NCBI RefSeq assembly: GCF_000513295.1
Contig: NC_023065.1
Location: 992,001 to 1,056,000, forward strand
Direction of reading: 5' to 3'
From: Magnetospirillum gryphiswaldense MSR-1 v2
GTDB taxonomy: Bacteria; Pseudomonadota; Alphaproteobacteria; Rhodospirillales; Magnetospirillaceae
DNA length: 64,000 bases
Numbering within the stretch: position 1 is the first letter of the stretch; every line of letters begins with the position of its first letter. The notes beneath the pieces are model-generated. The model did not search any database, was not told the origin of the DNA, and saw only the letters and a list, made by a program, of their open reading frames with translations. The position numbers and the translations under genes were made by a program. This document shows, piece after piece, positions 1 through 8,962 of the stretch.

Positions 1-193
1 CCGAGGTGCCGCCGATGGTGGTGGCGGTGAGAAAGGCAATCAACGATATGAAGGCACCCAGCATGTAAATCTCGCCATGGGCGAAATTGATCATGCGAAT
101 AATGCCATATACCATGGTGTAACCGATGGCGATCAGGCCATATATGGCCCCCAATGTCAGCCCGTTGATAAGCTGCTGTAGGAAATATTCCAT
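1..193 (-). CDS. livH: Branched-chain amino acid ABC transporter permease, LivH type (N-terminal part)
   Basis: The reverse strand encodes about 64 residues from an ATG at 193, running off the window edge. The peptide begins MEYFLQQLINGLTLGAIYGL and continues through a hydrophobic segment with the pattern GYTMVYGIIRMINFAHGE, which is characteristic of LivH-family inner-membrane permeases that import leucine, isoleucine and valine. LivH works with LivM, the ATPases LivG/LivF and a periplasmic binding protein; those genes would lie to the left, outside the window. The assignment rests on the N-terminal signature only. Confidence 0.85.
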   Translation of the reverse strand, partial: MEYFLQQLINGLTLGAIYGLIAIGYTMVYGIIRMINFAHGEIYMLGAFISLIAFLTATTIGGTS

Positions 194-341
194 CCGCCCA
201 CCTTGAATAGCCCGTTTTTTGCGCGGGATAGGTAAACCTACTCTTCACCCGGATCGTGTCAATCGTCAATGGCCCGATGGTGGGGAATTCACGATACTGT
301 GGCCCCCGTCCCTGCTAAAATGCCGGAGCGGGCTAGGGCCT

Positions 342-1400
342 ATGTGGGGGGCGAGCGTGGTGGCGAAGCTGATGGACGACGTTATCCGCATCCGAATCGA
401 TGCGACGCTTGCCGTCGCTGAATTTCTGGCGCAACTGGCCGAACAGGCGGCGGAAGGGGAAACGGCGGCGCCGGCAAATCCGGCCAACCGGGCGATTTTC
501 CGCGAACTGGCCCCCTTCCGGCTGGTGGAGTACAGCTACATCGACCCCGATATCGGTGCCATCGACGGGGTGTGCGTGGGCTTTGCCGACGGGTCGCTGT
601 TTTCGGTCTCGGAAGATATCCCCGAAGCGGTCATCGACGCCCTGGTGACCCAGGACTTGGCCGATCTGCCACCCATCTACATCTATATTCTGCTGGCCGA
701 ACCGCGCCCGGCTTCGGCCATCGACCATTTTCTCGAAGCCTTGGCAATCCATCTGGGGCGTCCGCTGATCGGTGTGTTCCGCGATGCCGGCGGTTGCATG
801 GGCGGGCATTGCTATGCGCTCGATACTCCCATCGCCGGGCGCGAGGCCTTGGCGCAGCAAAAGAATCGCTCGGTGTTGGAAGCCAACCGTCATTTCGACA
901 AGGCCCGCACCTTGCGCCATCTGGCCCAATCCAACCTGGCTGCCGATGGCCGGGCCTTTGCCCAGATCACCTATAAGTTCGCCCCGCACGTGGCGGAATT
1001 CGGCGATGCGGCCAAGCGCGACGACTTCATCGCCTGGAGCCGGACGCTGTGCGAATGGATTTATTCGCGCTGGTGCGATTGGCAGGATTTGGGCCTGACT
1101 GAAATATTGCGACCGGCGGAAATGGCGACAGCCCCGTCGGATGGGACGGTGGCGGTACGGCTGATCGCTCCGGCGGATTACGATGGCGGTCAGCCGTGGC
1201 GGGCTTTCGGTGGCGTCGACGCGGCCAGCGCCGTCAACTTCGCCCAGTCGGACGCGGCCAGCAGCGACGAATCCTTGCGCCAATCCCTGGCGGCGGCACG
1301 GCAATATTGGTCTTATGTGACCGAAACCATCGCCGCCGGCGAGGCGGTGGCCCGCGCTCGCGCCGACACCCGCCATCGGCGCGGCATGAAGCTGGATTGA
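342..1400 (+). CDS. Conserved hypothetical protein, 352 aa
   Basis: I do not recognise this family. The frame is open from 219, but the first part codes for an unlikely peptide, so I place the start at ATG 342; GTG 357 or 360 and ATG 372 are alternatives. The product appears soluble, with no signal peptide or membrane segment. It has a central stretch with several Cys and Gly residues (DAGGCMGGHC, about residue 150) and an Ala-rich C-terminal half. The strong alphaproteobacterial codon bias (G/C third positions) supports it being a real gene. It ends 10 bp before the convergent response regulator gene. No function can be proposed. Confidence 0.65.
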   Translation: MWGASVVAKLMDDVIRIRIDATLAVAEFLAQLAEQAAEGETAAPANPANRAIFRELAPFRLVEYSYIDPDIGAIDGVCVGFADGSLFSVSEDIPEAVIDALVTQDLADLPPIYIYILLAEPRPASAIDHFLEALAIHLGRPLIGVFRDAGGCMGGHCYALDTPIAGREALAQQKNRSVLEANRHFDKARTLRHLAQSNLAADGRAFAQITYKFAPHVAEFGDAAKRDDFIAWSRTLCEWIYSRWCDWQDLGLTEILRPAEMATAPSDGTVAVRLIAPADYDGGQPWRAFGGVDAASAVNFAQSDAASSDESLRQSLAAARQYWSYVTETIAAGEAVARARADTRHRRGMKLD

Positions 1401-1409
1401 TCGGCAGGT

Positions 1410-1784
1410 TCAGCCGCCGGTGGCGACCTGGATGGCGGCCAGCAGGGAATCGATCTCGAACGGCTTTTCCAGCACCGCCACCGCGCCCAGGCGCTTGGCG
1501 GTATCCAGGCCGGCGGCTTTTTCCAGCCGGGCGCTGCCGCCGGAAATGGCGATGATCGGCGTCTCGGGGCTCATGGTCTGCACTTCCATGATCGCTTCGA
1601 TGCCATCCATTTCCGGCATGATGATGTCGGTGATGATCAGGTCGAAAACCTGGCCGGCGGCGATCATGTTCACCGCTTCGGCGCCGTTTTCGGCGGTGAC
1701 CACCTCGTGGTCCAGCTCGGTCAGCACATCGACCAGGGAATCGCGCATCAGCCGGGTGTCTTCGACGATGAGGATACGGCTCAT
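1410..1784 (-). CDS. Single-domain response regulator (CheY-like receiver), 124 aa
   Basis: The protein is a lone receiver domain: an acidic pair in IVEDTR near the N terminus, phospho-acceptor Asp53 in DLIITDIIMPEMDG, a Ser in AISGGS and Lys in EKPF. There is no output domain, so it probably acts by protein contact or as a phosphorelay intermediate. ATG 1784 was chosen because GGGAGAA lies just upstream; the longer open frame overlaps the kinase gene. It sits 43 bp downstream of the PAS histidine kinase gene on the same strand, which makes the kinase its likely partner (inference). Confidence 0.85.
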   Translation of the reverse strand: MSRILIVEDTRLMRDSLVDVLTELDHEVVTAENGAEAVNMIAAGQVFDLIITDIIMPEMDGIEAIMEVQTMSPETPIIAISGGSARLEKAAGLDTAKRLGAVAVLEKPFEIDSLLAAIQVATGG

Positions 1785-1827
1785 GATGTTCTCCCGGTTC
1801 TGGCGTTCAGGTGTTTGATAATCGGAT

Positions 1828-3669
1828 TCACGGTGTCGGGCAAGCCATGTCGGCCAAGGGCAGGGTGATGGTGAAGGTGGTGCCCTGGCCGCTGACGCTT
1901 TTGACACCGACCTTGCCGCCCATGGCGGTGACCAGACCGTGGACCACCGACAGGCCCAAGCCGGTGCCCTGGCCCACCGGTTTGGTGGTGAAGAAGGGGT
2001 CGAAGATGCGCGCGGCCACCTTTTCGCTCATGCCGCAGCCGGTGTCCGACACTTTCAGTACCGCGTCGCCGTCGACCACTTCCAGGCTGACCGCCAGCGC
2101 GCCTTTGCCGCCCATGGCATCCCGCCCGTTATTGGCCAAGTTCAGCAGAATCTGGGTGATCTGGCCGCCATTGCCCATGACCATGGCCTGATCGGGGCCG
2201 ATATGCTGATCCAGGCGGATGGCCGGCGGCAGGATCGAGCCGGCCAGTTCGCTGAACTGACGCACCACCGCCACCAGATCGACGGCGCTCAGATCCTGGC
2301 GCTCCTGTCGGCAATAGGCCAGCACGCCGCGGACGATGTCGCGGCCATGCTTGGCCGCCTCGATGATACGGTCGCAGCGGCTGCTGTTCTTGTCGTCCAG
2401 GGTGGCGGAGCGCAGCAGCATTTCCGCTCCCATCAGGATGGGGCCCAGCATGTTGTTGAGTTCGTGGGCGATACCGCCGGCCAGCCGGCCCAGGGCTTCC
2501 AGCTTCTGTCCCTCGGTAAGGACGCGTTCCATCTGCCGGCGCTCCTCGGCGGCGCGGATGGTTTCGGTGATGTCCTCGACCAACAGCAACAGCGACGGCA
2601 AGGTGGCCTTTTCCGAGGCGTGGAAGTGGCTGCCGGTCAGGCGCCAGCGCCGCTCGTCGCCCTTGGGGCCGGTGACGGCGATCTCGCGGCAGAACACGCC
2701 GTCGACGGCGGTTTCCAGGGCGGGCAGGGCGGAAGCGGGGATGAAATCGGTGAGCTTGGCCGTGTCGGTGATTTTGCCGTGGCTGCCGCTCATGAAATGG
2801 AAGGCCGGGTTGCTTTCGCGGATGCGGCCATCGGCATCGGCGACCAGAATCCCCAGGGGCGCGGCCTCGAAGGTCAGGCGCAGGCGCTGTTCGGTTTCCG
2901 CCAGCACGCTTTCGGTCTGTTTGCGGCGGCTGATGTCGCGGCCGATGACGATCAGCGACAACCGTCCGTCGCTGCGTACTTCCGAGACGGTCATTTCAAA
3001 GGGAAAGGTGCTGCCGTCGGTCCTGATCGCCACCACTTCGCCGGTGCCGCGCTGAAAACATGCCAACATCTGATCGCCATGGCATGACGGTCGCCCAGGC
3101 GGACAGGATTGCTGGATCAGCTCCATCAGGCATTGGCCGCGCAAGCCGCCCTCGGCCCAGCCGAACAGGCGTTCGGTGGCGGCATTGGCCCATTCGATGC
3201 CGCTTTCGCAATCCACCGTCAGGATGCAATCCTCGGCGTGGTCCATGACCGTCTGAAAATGGTGTTCGGCCCGCATCCACCGGGTGATGTCCATCCAGGC
3301 GCCGTCCCAGACTACATGGCCGTCGGCCTGCCGTTGCGGGCGGGCCGAGCCGCGCAGCCAATGGGTCTGGCCATCGGCGGAAATGATGCGGAACAGCTCG
3401 ACACAAGGCCGACCGTCATCGGCGGAGCGGCGGACCGCGCGCACATGGTCGTCGCGGTCGGCCCAATGCAGGGCGTTCAGTGCTCCGGCTTGGGTGACAC
3501 TCATTTCCGCAGGGGCGAAGCCGAAGATGGTCTCCACATTGGGGGAAAACCACTCATAGCGGATGTGGCCGTCGCCATTCATGCGGCGGCGGAACAGCAC
3601 GCAGGCCATGTCCGCCATCAGATCGACCAGGGTCGCCGGAAAAGGGGCGGGCGCTGGTTGCGGGTTCAT
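1828..3669 (-). CDS. Multi-PAS sensor histidine kinase, 613 aa
   Basis: Three PAS-like domains occupy roughly residues 10-130, 135-250 and 262-372. They are followed by a HisKA dimerisation domain with phospho-acceptor His402 (GRLAGGIAHELNN) and a HATPase_c domain with N box (NLANNGRDAM), G1 (DTGCGM), F box (FDPFFTTKP) and G2 (GTGLGL). No membrane segment is seen, so sensing should be cytoplasmic; the ligand is unknown. The architecture resembles NtrB-like soluble PAS kinases. The gene is read together with the single-domain response regulator downstream, forming a likely two-component pair, and is divergent from mipZ, 86 bp away. Confidence 0.9.
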   Translation of the reverse strand: MNPQPAPAPFPATLVDLMADMACVLFRRRMNGDGHIRYEWFSPNVETIFGFAPAEMSVTQAGALNALHWADRDDHVRAVRRSADDGRPCVELFRIISADGQTHWLRGSARPQRQADGHVVWDGAWMDITRWMRAEHHFQTVMDHAEDCILTVDCESGIEWANAATERLFGWAEGGLRGQCLMELIQQSCPPGRPSCHGDQMLACFQRGTGEVVAIRTDGSTFPFEMTVSEVRSDGRLSLIVIGRDISRRKQTESVLAETEQRLRLTFEAAPLGILVADADGRIRESNPAFHFMSGSHGKITDTAKLTDFIPASALPALETAVDGVFCREIAVTGPKGDERRWRLTGSHFHASEKATLPSLLLLVEDITETIRAAEERRQMERVLTEGQKLEALGRLAGGIAHELNNMLGPILMGAEMLLRSATLDDKNSSRCDRIIEAAKHGRDIVRGVLAYCRQERQDLSAVDLVAVVRQFSELAGSILPPAIRLDQHIGPDQAMVMGNGGQITQILLNLANNGRDAMGGKGALAVSLEVVDGDAVLKVSDTGCGMSEKVAARIFDPFFTTKPVGQGTGLGLSVVHGLVTAMGGKVGVKSVSGQGTTFTITLPLADMACPTP

Positions 3670-3755
3670 GGGGGACTGCCTTTGGTGAAACGAGCGGTGG
3701 AGTGTCGGGTGCGATAGTGTAGCATGCCGGCAGCGAACAACAACGGGATCACGCT

Positions 3756-4589
3756 ATGTCCGGGCGCACCGCCCATGTCATCGTCGTCGGCAACGAAAAG
3801 GGCGGCTGCGGCAAGACCACCGTATCCATGCATCTGGCGGTGGGGTTGCTGCGGATGGGGTTCAAGGTCGGCTGTATCGATCTGGACCATCGCCAGCAAT
3901 CGCTGGGGCGCTATTTCGCCAACCGCCGCGCCTGGATGGAGCGCAGCAAGATCGACCTGCCCACTCCGGTGATGGTGGTGATGCAGCCGTCTTCAGCGGA
4001 ACTGAAGGCGCAGGCGGTGGCCCAGGAAAAGGCGGGGTTGACCGCGCTTTTGGACCATCTGTCGGGGCAATGCGATTTCGTCGTCATCGACTGCCCGGGC
4101 TCGGACGTCGCCCTGGCCCGCCATGCCCATGTGCATGCCGACACCCTGATCACCCCCATCAATGACAGTCTGTTGGATCTGGATCTGCTGGGCCGGCTCG
4201 ACCCGGTCAGCTGGGAACTGAACGCGGCGGGCGTTTACGCCAATCTGGTGTGGGAGTTGCGGCGCGAGCGGCGCCAAGCCCACCGCTCGGGTATCGATTG
4301 GCTGGTGACGCGGTCGCGGCTATCGGCGCTGACCGACCGTAACAAACAGAAAATGGCGGAAATCCTGCCGCGCATGAGCAAGGTGCTGGGCTTTCGCCTG
4401 TCCGACGGTTTCGGCGAGCGAGTGATTTACCGCTATCTGTTCCTGTGGGGGCTGACGGTGCTGGACATGGAGCAGGCCGGCATCTCCATGGGCACCAGCA
4501 AATCCAATCAATCCGCGCGCGAGGAAGTGATCGCCCTGTTGCACGCGCTTTGGTTGCCACGAGTGAATGAACGGTTGGACCGGCTTTAG
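3756..4589 (+). CDS. mipZ: MipZ, ParA-like ATPase positioning the division plane
   Basis: MipZ of Caulobacter forms bipolar gradients from the chromosome-bound ParB complex and blocks FtsZ polymerisation away from midcell. This 277-residue protein has the deviant Walker A motif at residues 15-22 (KGGCGKTT), a switch I region with the IDLDHRQQS pattern, FFxNRRAW-like segment (YFANRRAWME), a Walker B segment (FVVIDCPG) and the family-typical stretch around TPINDSLLDLDLLG. Length agrees with Caulobacter MipZ (about 274). The gene is monocistronic as far as seen and ends in a 4 bp tail-to-tail overlap with the TetR gene. No parAB genes are nearby. Confidence 0.9.
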   Translation: MSGRTAHVIVVGNEKGGCGKTTVSMHLAVGLLRMGFKVGCIDLDHRQQSLGRYFANRRAWMERSKIDLPTPVMVVMQPSSAELKAQAVAQEKAGLTALLDHLSGQCDFVVIDCPGSDVALARHAHVHADTLITPINDSLLDLDLLGRLDPVSWELNAAGVYANLVWELRRERRQAHRSGIDWLVTRSRLSALTDRNKQKMAEILPRMSKVLGFRLSDGFGERVIYRYLFLWGLTVLDMEQAGISMGTSKSNQSAREEVIALLHALWLPRVNERLDRL

Positions 4590-5236
4590 GCGCGACCGTC
4601 TTCCAAGGCGGCGAAAGCCGCCGGTGCTCCTTGCAGGAAGGTGGTGATCAGGCTGGTGATGACCTTGCTGACCTCGTCGGGGACGGGGGCGTCATAAATC
4701 CAGCGCCGCATGCCCACATAGCCGATGGCGCCATGCAGACCGGCGACGCATTCGATCTCGAATTCGGAAACCGGACGATCCAGGTTCAGGCCGGCTTCAC
4801 GGCGGATTTCGCGGACCAACGGCACGAACAGGGCGTCGCGGATGAAGCCCAGATAACGATTGGCGATATCCCGGTCCTTCAGACTGGCGAACATGAACAG
4901 GCGGACCCGCTCGTAGCTGAAATTCGCCTGGGTATAGCTGACGTAAAGACTGATCAGCCGGTCCTTCAGCGGGCGCGATTGGTCCATCAGCAGGGCGGTC
5001 CAGCCATTTTCCCAGCCGCCGACGAAGACCTCGGTGTAGACCCGGTCGATCAGCGATTCCTTGTCGGGGAAATAGCGGTACAGCAGCGGCTGGGTTACTC
5101 CCAGGCGGCTGGCCAGGGCGCGGGTCTGGCCCTCGAAACCCACTTCGGCGAAAAAGCGGATGGCTTCCTCGACGATCAGTTTCTCACGTTCGTTACGGGG
5201 CAGACGGCGGCGGGTGGGGTTATGACATTCGTTCAC
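4586..5236 (-). CDS. TetR/AcrR-family transcriptional regulator
   Basis: A 216-residue protein with an N-terminal TetR helix-turn-helix (residues roughly 15-55: EEAIRFFAEVGFEG, then RLGVTQPLLYRYFPDKESL) and a helical C-terminal ligand domain. I chose GTG 5236, which gives the usual distance to the HTH; the frame is open up to 5299 (237 aa). The gene lies downstream of and codirectional with the 2-hydroxyacid dehydrogenase gene, with a 135 bp AT-rich gap that could hold its own promoter and operator. The effector and targets are unknown. Confidence 0.8.
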   Translation of the reverse strand: MNECHNPTRRRLPRNEREKLIVEEAIRFFAEVGFEGQTRALASRLGVTQPLLYRYFPDKESLIDRVYTEVFVGGWENGWTALLMDQSRPLKDRLISLYVSYTQANFSYERVRLFMFASLKDRDIANRYLGFIRDALFVPLVREIRREAGLNLDRPVSEFEIECVAGLHGAIGYVGMRRWIYDAPVPDEVSKVITSLITTFLQGAPAAFAALEDGRA

Positions 5237-5371
5237 GAGCGAGTTCCGGGCACTTCGTTTATCTGAATTAGGATATACCTCTTCGGTTATAGGTAGCACG
5301 GTTGTGACAAATTGTGCCAGCCCTGATGGCTACAATTAGCATGAATTTTTCAGATAATTATACGCATCCAT

Positions 5372-6337
5372 TCAGATGGGCCAAGGTATTGGCTTTCCAG
5401 CGAAAAATGCGCACAAGTTGGCGATGCAATCGCGACTCATCCGTATCCTGGTTTGCTCGGTCGAGGTGCCGATATGGGGCAGCAAATAAGCGTTGGGTAA
5501 GTCCAGGTAACGACGGTCGAAGGCGGGTTCGTTGTTGAACACGTCCAAGCCGGCGGCGGCCAGTTTGCCCGATCGCAAAGCGGCGATCAGGGCGTCGTCG
5601 TCCACTTGGTCGCCACGGGCGGTGTTGAGGAAAATGGCGCCGTCCTTCAGCCAGGACAGGGCCTGGGCATTGATGAACCCCTTGGTTTCCGGCGTCGTCG
5701 GCGTGTGCAGGGAAACGAAGCGGCTGATTGCGAACAGGGAGTCCAGGCTGGAATGATAGGTGGCACCGTCTTCCAGGCTGGATTCCAGGCGATTGCGCTG
5801 GAAATAGTGTATGTCCATGCCGAAGGCCCGGGCTCGGCGGGCGACGGCGCGACCGATGCGGCCCATGCCCACCAGCCCCAGAATCTGGCCGCCGGGATCC
5901 CAGCCCAGGTTTTCCCAGGCATTCCAAGCCCCCCAACGGCCCTGGCGCAATTGCGCCTGGAATTCGTGGGCGCGGCGGCAGGCGGCCAGCAACAACAGCA
6001 TGGCGGTGTCGGCGGTGGCTTCGGTCACCGCTTGCGGCGCGTAGGCCAGGGCGATGCCGCGCCGGCGGGCGGCCTGCAGGTCGAGATGATTGGTGCCGAC
6101 CGAATAGGTGCAGATGATCCGAACCGAAGCGGGCAGGGCGTCGATGGTCGTCGCCTCCAGGCGCTCGGTCAGGGTGACCAGCAGGGCCTCGGCCTGATGC
6201 GCGTGCGCGCGGGCGACGATTTCGCTTGCCTCCAGCACCCGATCTTCCGGGTTGCCCAAGAGATCGAAATGAACCGCCAATTCCGCTTCCGCCTGTTGCG
6301 GCAGGCGGCGGGTCAGGACCAGGCGGGGCTTGTTCAT
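5372..6337 (-). CDS. D-isomer-specific 2-hydroxyacid dehydrogenase (glyoxylate/hydroxypyruvate reductase-like)
   Basis: The 321-residue protein has the NAD(P)-binding Rossmann motif GLVGMGRIGRAVARRA in the middle and the catalytic Arg-Glu-His set: Arg in NTARGDQVDD, Glu in NNEPAFD and His in LLPHIGTST. This places it in the family that reduces glyoxylate, hydroxypyruvate or other 2-keto acids; the exact substrate cannot be read from the sequence. The start at ATG 6337 has GGAATCC upstream and is preferred over ATG 6364. The gene is divergent from rpoH. Confidence 0.85.
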   Translation of the reverse strand: MNKPRLVLTRRLPQQAEAELAVHFDLLGNPEDRVLEASEIVARAHAHQAEALLVTLTERLEATTIDALPASVRIICTYSVGTNHLDLQAARRRGIALAYAPQAVTEATADTAMLLLLAACRRAHEFQAQLRQGRWGAWNAWENLGWDPGGQILGLVGMGRIGRAVARRARAFGMDIHYFQRNRLESSLEDGATYHSSLDSLFAISRFVSLHTPTTPETKGFINAQALSWLKDGAIFLNTARGDQVDDDALIAALRSGKLAAAGLDVFNNEPAFDRRYLDLPNAYLLPHIGTSTEQTRIRMSRDCIANLCAFFAGKPIPWPI

Positions 6338-6373
6338 GGTGGATTCCTTATTTGACATCGTCATGGTTACATA

Positions 6374-6402
6374 TTGACCTGCTTGAGCAGCATGATCATA
6401 AT
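6374..6402 (+). promoter_or_regulatory. Predicted housekeeping-sigma promoter upstream of rpoH
   Basis: TTGACC (6374-6379) and CATAAT (6397-6402) are separated by 17 bp, close to the sigma-70 consensus. The RNA would start near 6409 and leave a 5' leader of about 90 nt before rpoH. Seen by eye only; in vivo use is not shown. Confidence 0.55.
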
Positions 6403-6500
6403 GTTTCCTGAAGGGCGGTGCTTATTGCAAGGCTGCCTTGATGTGATGGCCCGACCGTTTGCTGGTGGGCCGGACGTGTTGCTCTGAAGGGAGGACCGCC

Positions 6501-7373
6501 ATGCGTGCCACTGTGCCCGCCATTTCCGCTGACGATAGCGGCTTGTCCAAGTATCTGCGCGAAATTCGCGACTTTCCGGTGTTGGAGCCGGAACAGGAAT
6601 ACATGCTGGCCAAGCGCTGGGTCGATTATGAAGACACCGCCGCCGCCCACCAGTTGGTGACCAGCCATCTGCGTCTGGTGGCCAAGATCGCCATGGGATA
6701 CCGCCATTACGGCCTGCCCATGGCCGATCTGATTTCCGAGGGTAATCTGGGCCTGATGCGGGCGGTAAAGAAGTTCGAGCCGGAACGCGGGTTCCGCCTG
6801 TCCACCTATGCCATGTGGTGGATCAAGGCGTCGTTGAATGAATTCGTGCTCAATTCCTGGTCCTTGGTCAAAATCGGCACCTTGGCGGCGCAAAAGAAGC
6901 TGTTCTTCAACCTGCGCAAGGTGAAGACCAAGCTGCGGCTGCTGGACGCCACCGAACTGGCCCCCGCCGATGTCCGCGCCATCGCCAAGGAATTGGGGGT
7001 GTCCGAAACCGACGTCGTCAATATGAACCGGCGCATGGGCGGACGCGATTCGTCGCTCAACACCCCGGTGGGGGAAAGCGGCACCGAGATCATCGAGTTG
7101 CTGCCCGACGAGACCGACAACCAGGAAACCGGTCTGGCCAAGCACGAGGAATTGTCCAAGGGGCGCAAGCTGATCGCCCAGGCCCTGGGCAGCCTGAACG
7201 AGCGTGAGCGTGAAATCTTCGTCGAACGCCGTTTGCGCGATGAACCCATGACCCTGGAGGAATTGGGGGCGCGTTTCGGTGTCAGCCGTGAACGCATCCG
7301 CCAGATCGAGGTCAAGGCGTTCGAGAAAGTCCGCACCCTGGTATCCGCCGGTTTCCTGCCGGCGACGGCGTAA
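6501..7373 (+). CDS. rpoH: RNA polymerase heat-shock sigma factor RpoH (sigma-32)
   Basis: The 290-residue protein contains sigma region 2 (DLISEGNLGLMRAVKKFEP; STYAMWWIKASLNEF), the RpoH box (QKKLFFNLRK, about residue 130) that distinguishes sigma-32 from other sigma-70 members, and region 4 with a helix-turn-helix (LEELGARFGVSRERIRQIE). Region 1.1 is absent, as expected. It directs transcription of chaperone and protease genes. ATG 6501 follows GGGAGGACC; the open frame begins earlier at 6459. It has its own predicted promoter and a strong terminator. Alphaproteobacteria often have more than one RpoH; only one is seen here. Confidence 0.95.
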   Translation: MRATVPAISADDSGLSKYLREIRDFPVLEPEQEYMLAKRWVDYEDTAAAHQLVTSHLRLVAKIAMGYRHYGLPMADLISEGNLGLMRAVKKFEPERGFRLSTYAMWWIKASLNEFVLNSWSLVKIGTLAAQKKLFFNLRKVKTKLRLLDATELAPADVRAIAKELGVSETDVVNMNRRMGGRDSSLNTPVGESGTEIIELLPDETDNQETGLAKHEELSKGRKLIAQALGSLNEREREIFVERRLRDEPMTLEELGARFGVSRERIRQIEVKAFEKVRTLVSAGFLPATA

Positions 7374-7390
7374 CTGACAACCTGAACACA

Positions 7391-7428
7391 AAAAACCCCG
7401 CCGCAGGGTGCCTGCGGCGGGGTTTTTA
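7391..7428. terminator. Bidirectional intrinsic terminator between rpoH and trpE
   Basis: A perfect 12 bp GC-rich stem (7396-7407 with 7411-7422, loop GTG) is flanked by AAAAA on the left and TTTTT on the right. It can therefore stop both the rpoH and the convergent trpE transcripts. Confidence 0.9.
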
Positions 7429-7439
7429 TTCTCGACTTT

Positions 7440-8960
7440 TTATTGGCGGGTCAGCGTGTATTCCAGCGCCTCTTCCGCCGCGCGGACCAGGGCGCGGGCC
7501 TTGTTCATGCATTCCTCGTGTTCCTTTTCGGGAACCGAATCGGCGACGATGCCGGCGCCGGCCTGCACATACATGGTGCCGTCCTTGACCAAGGTGGTGC
7601 GCAGGGCGATGCAGGTATCCATATTGCCGTTGCCGGAAATATAGCCCATGCAGCCGGCATAGAACGACCGGCGCTCCGGTTCCAACTCGTCGATGATTTC
7701 CATGGCGCGAATCTTGGGCGCACCCGAGGTGGTGCCGGCGGGAAAGCCAGCCATCAGCGCGTCCATGGCATCGCAATCGTCGCGGATGTCGCCTTCCACG
7801 TTGGAGACGATGTGCATGACGTGGGAATAATATTCCACGAACATCTTCTTGGTCACCTTGACCGAGCCGATCTTGGCCACCCGGCCCACATCGTTGCGGC
7901 CCAGATCCAGCAGCATCAGATGTTCGGCCAGTTCCTTGGGATCGGCCAGCAGATCGGCGGCCAGGGCATCGTCCTCGGCCTGATCGACGCCACGCTTGCG
8001 GGTGCCGGCGATGGGGCGGATGGTCACCTTGCCGTCGCGCAGGCGGACCAGGATTTCCGGGCTCGATGCCACCAGCTGAAAGCCGTCCATGTTCATGTAG
8101 ACCAGGAACGGGCTGGGATTGAGGCGGCGCAACGCCCGGTACAGCGAAAACGGCGGCAATTTGAACGGCACCGCCAGACGCTGGCTGAGGACCACCTGGA
8201 AGATGTCGCCGGCGGCGATGTATTCCTTGGCCTTCAGTACCTTGGCGCAATATTCCTCCGCCGTCATCGACGGCACCGGATTGGGCGCATGGCTGGCGCG
8301 GTCGCTGGCGGAAATCACGTGGGGCAGCGGGCTTTCCAGCGCCTCGACGACGAAACCCAGGCGTTCCTGCGCCAGTTCAAAGGCGGCGCGGGCGTCGACG
8401 CCGGGGCGCGGCCACACCGGCACCACGGCGGTCAAGGTGCCGTTGACGTTGTCGAACACCGCCATCACCGTCGGCCGCATATAGATGCCGTCGGGAATGC
8501 CGATGGTGTCGGGGTTGTTGTCGGGCAGCTTTTCCACCAGCCGGATGGTGTCATAGGTCATGTAGCCGACCAGACCGGCGGCCATGGGCGGCAGGTTGGC
8601 GGGAATATCGACGCGGCTTTCGGCGATCAGGGCGCGCAAGGATTCCAAGGTACCGCGCGCCTCGGCCACCGGGCAGGGCTCGAACGCATCCGCGTCGGTG
8701 CGGGCGTTGCGGTTGACCCAGGCCATGTTGCCCACGCATTTCCACAACAGATCGGGCTTCATGCCCAACACCGAATACCGACCGCGCACGGCGCCGCCTT
8801 CCACCGATTCCAGCAGGAACGAATGGGGCTGGCCGCCGGCCAGCTTCATGAAGGCGGAAACCGGCGTTTCCAGATCGGCCACCATGGTCCGCCACACCAA
8901 TTGCGGTTTGCCCGCGTCATAGGTCTGGCGGAAGGCGGCGTATTCGGGATTGGCGGTCAT
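7440..8960 (-). CDS. trpE: Anthranilate synthase component I
   Basis: Catalyses chorismate plus glutamine-derived ammonia to anthranilate, the first step of tryptophan synthesis. The 506-residue protein has the N-terminal regulatory segment with the tryptophan-binding LLES motif (PHSFLLESVEGG, about residue 50) and the C-terminal chorismate-binding domain (ASSPEILVR, RPIAGTRKRG, FPAGTTSGAPK). It is a stand-alone subunit, so a TrpG amidotransferase should be encoded elsewhere; none is in the window. It starts 2 bp downstream of the ppiD-like stop, so the two genes are almost certainly cotranscribed. Confidence 0.95.
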   Translation of the reverse strand: MTANPEYAAFRQTYDAGKPQLVWRTMVADLETPVSAFMKLAGGQPHSFLLESVEGGAVRGRYSVLGMKPDLLWKCVGNMAWVNRNARTDADAFEPCPVAEARGTLESLRALIAESRVDIPANLPPMAAGLVGYMTYDTIRLVEKLPDNNPDTIGIPDGIYMRPTVMAVFDNVNGTLTAVVPVWPRPGVDARAAFELAQERLGFVVEALESPLPHVISASDRASHAPNPVPSMTAEEYCAKVLKAKEYIAAGDIFQVVLSQRLAVPFKLPPFSLYRALRRLNPSPFLVYMNMDGFQLVASSPEILVRLRDGKVTIRPIAGTRKRGVDQAEDDALAADLLADPKELAEHLMLLDLGRNDVGRVAKIGSVKVTKKMFVEYYSHVMHIVSNVEGDIRDDCDAMDALMAGFPAGTTSGAPKIRAMEIIDELEPERRSFYAGCMGYISGNGNMDTCIALRTTLVKDGTMYVQAGAGIVADSVPEKEHEECMNKARALVRAAEEALEYTLTRQ

Positions 8961-8962
8961 GG

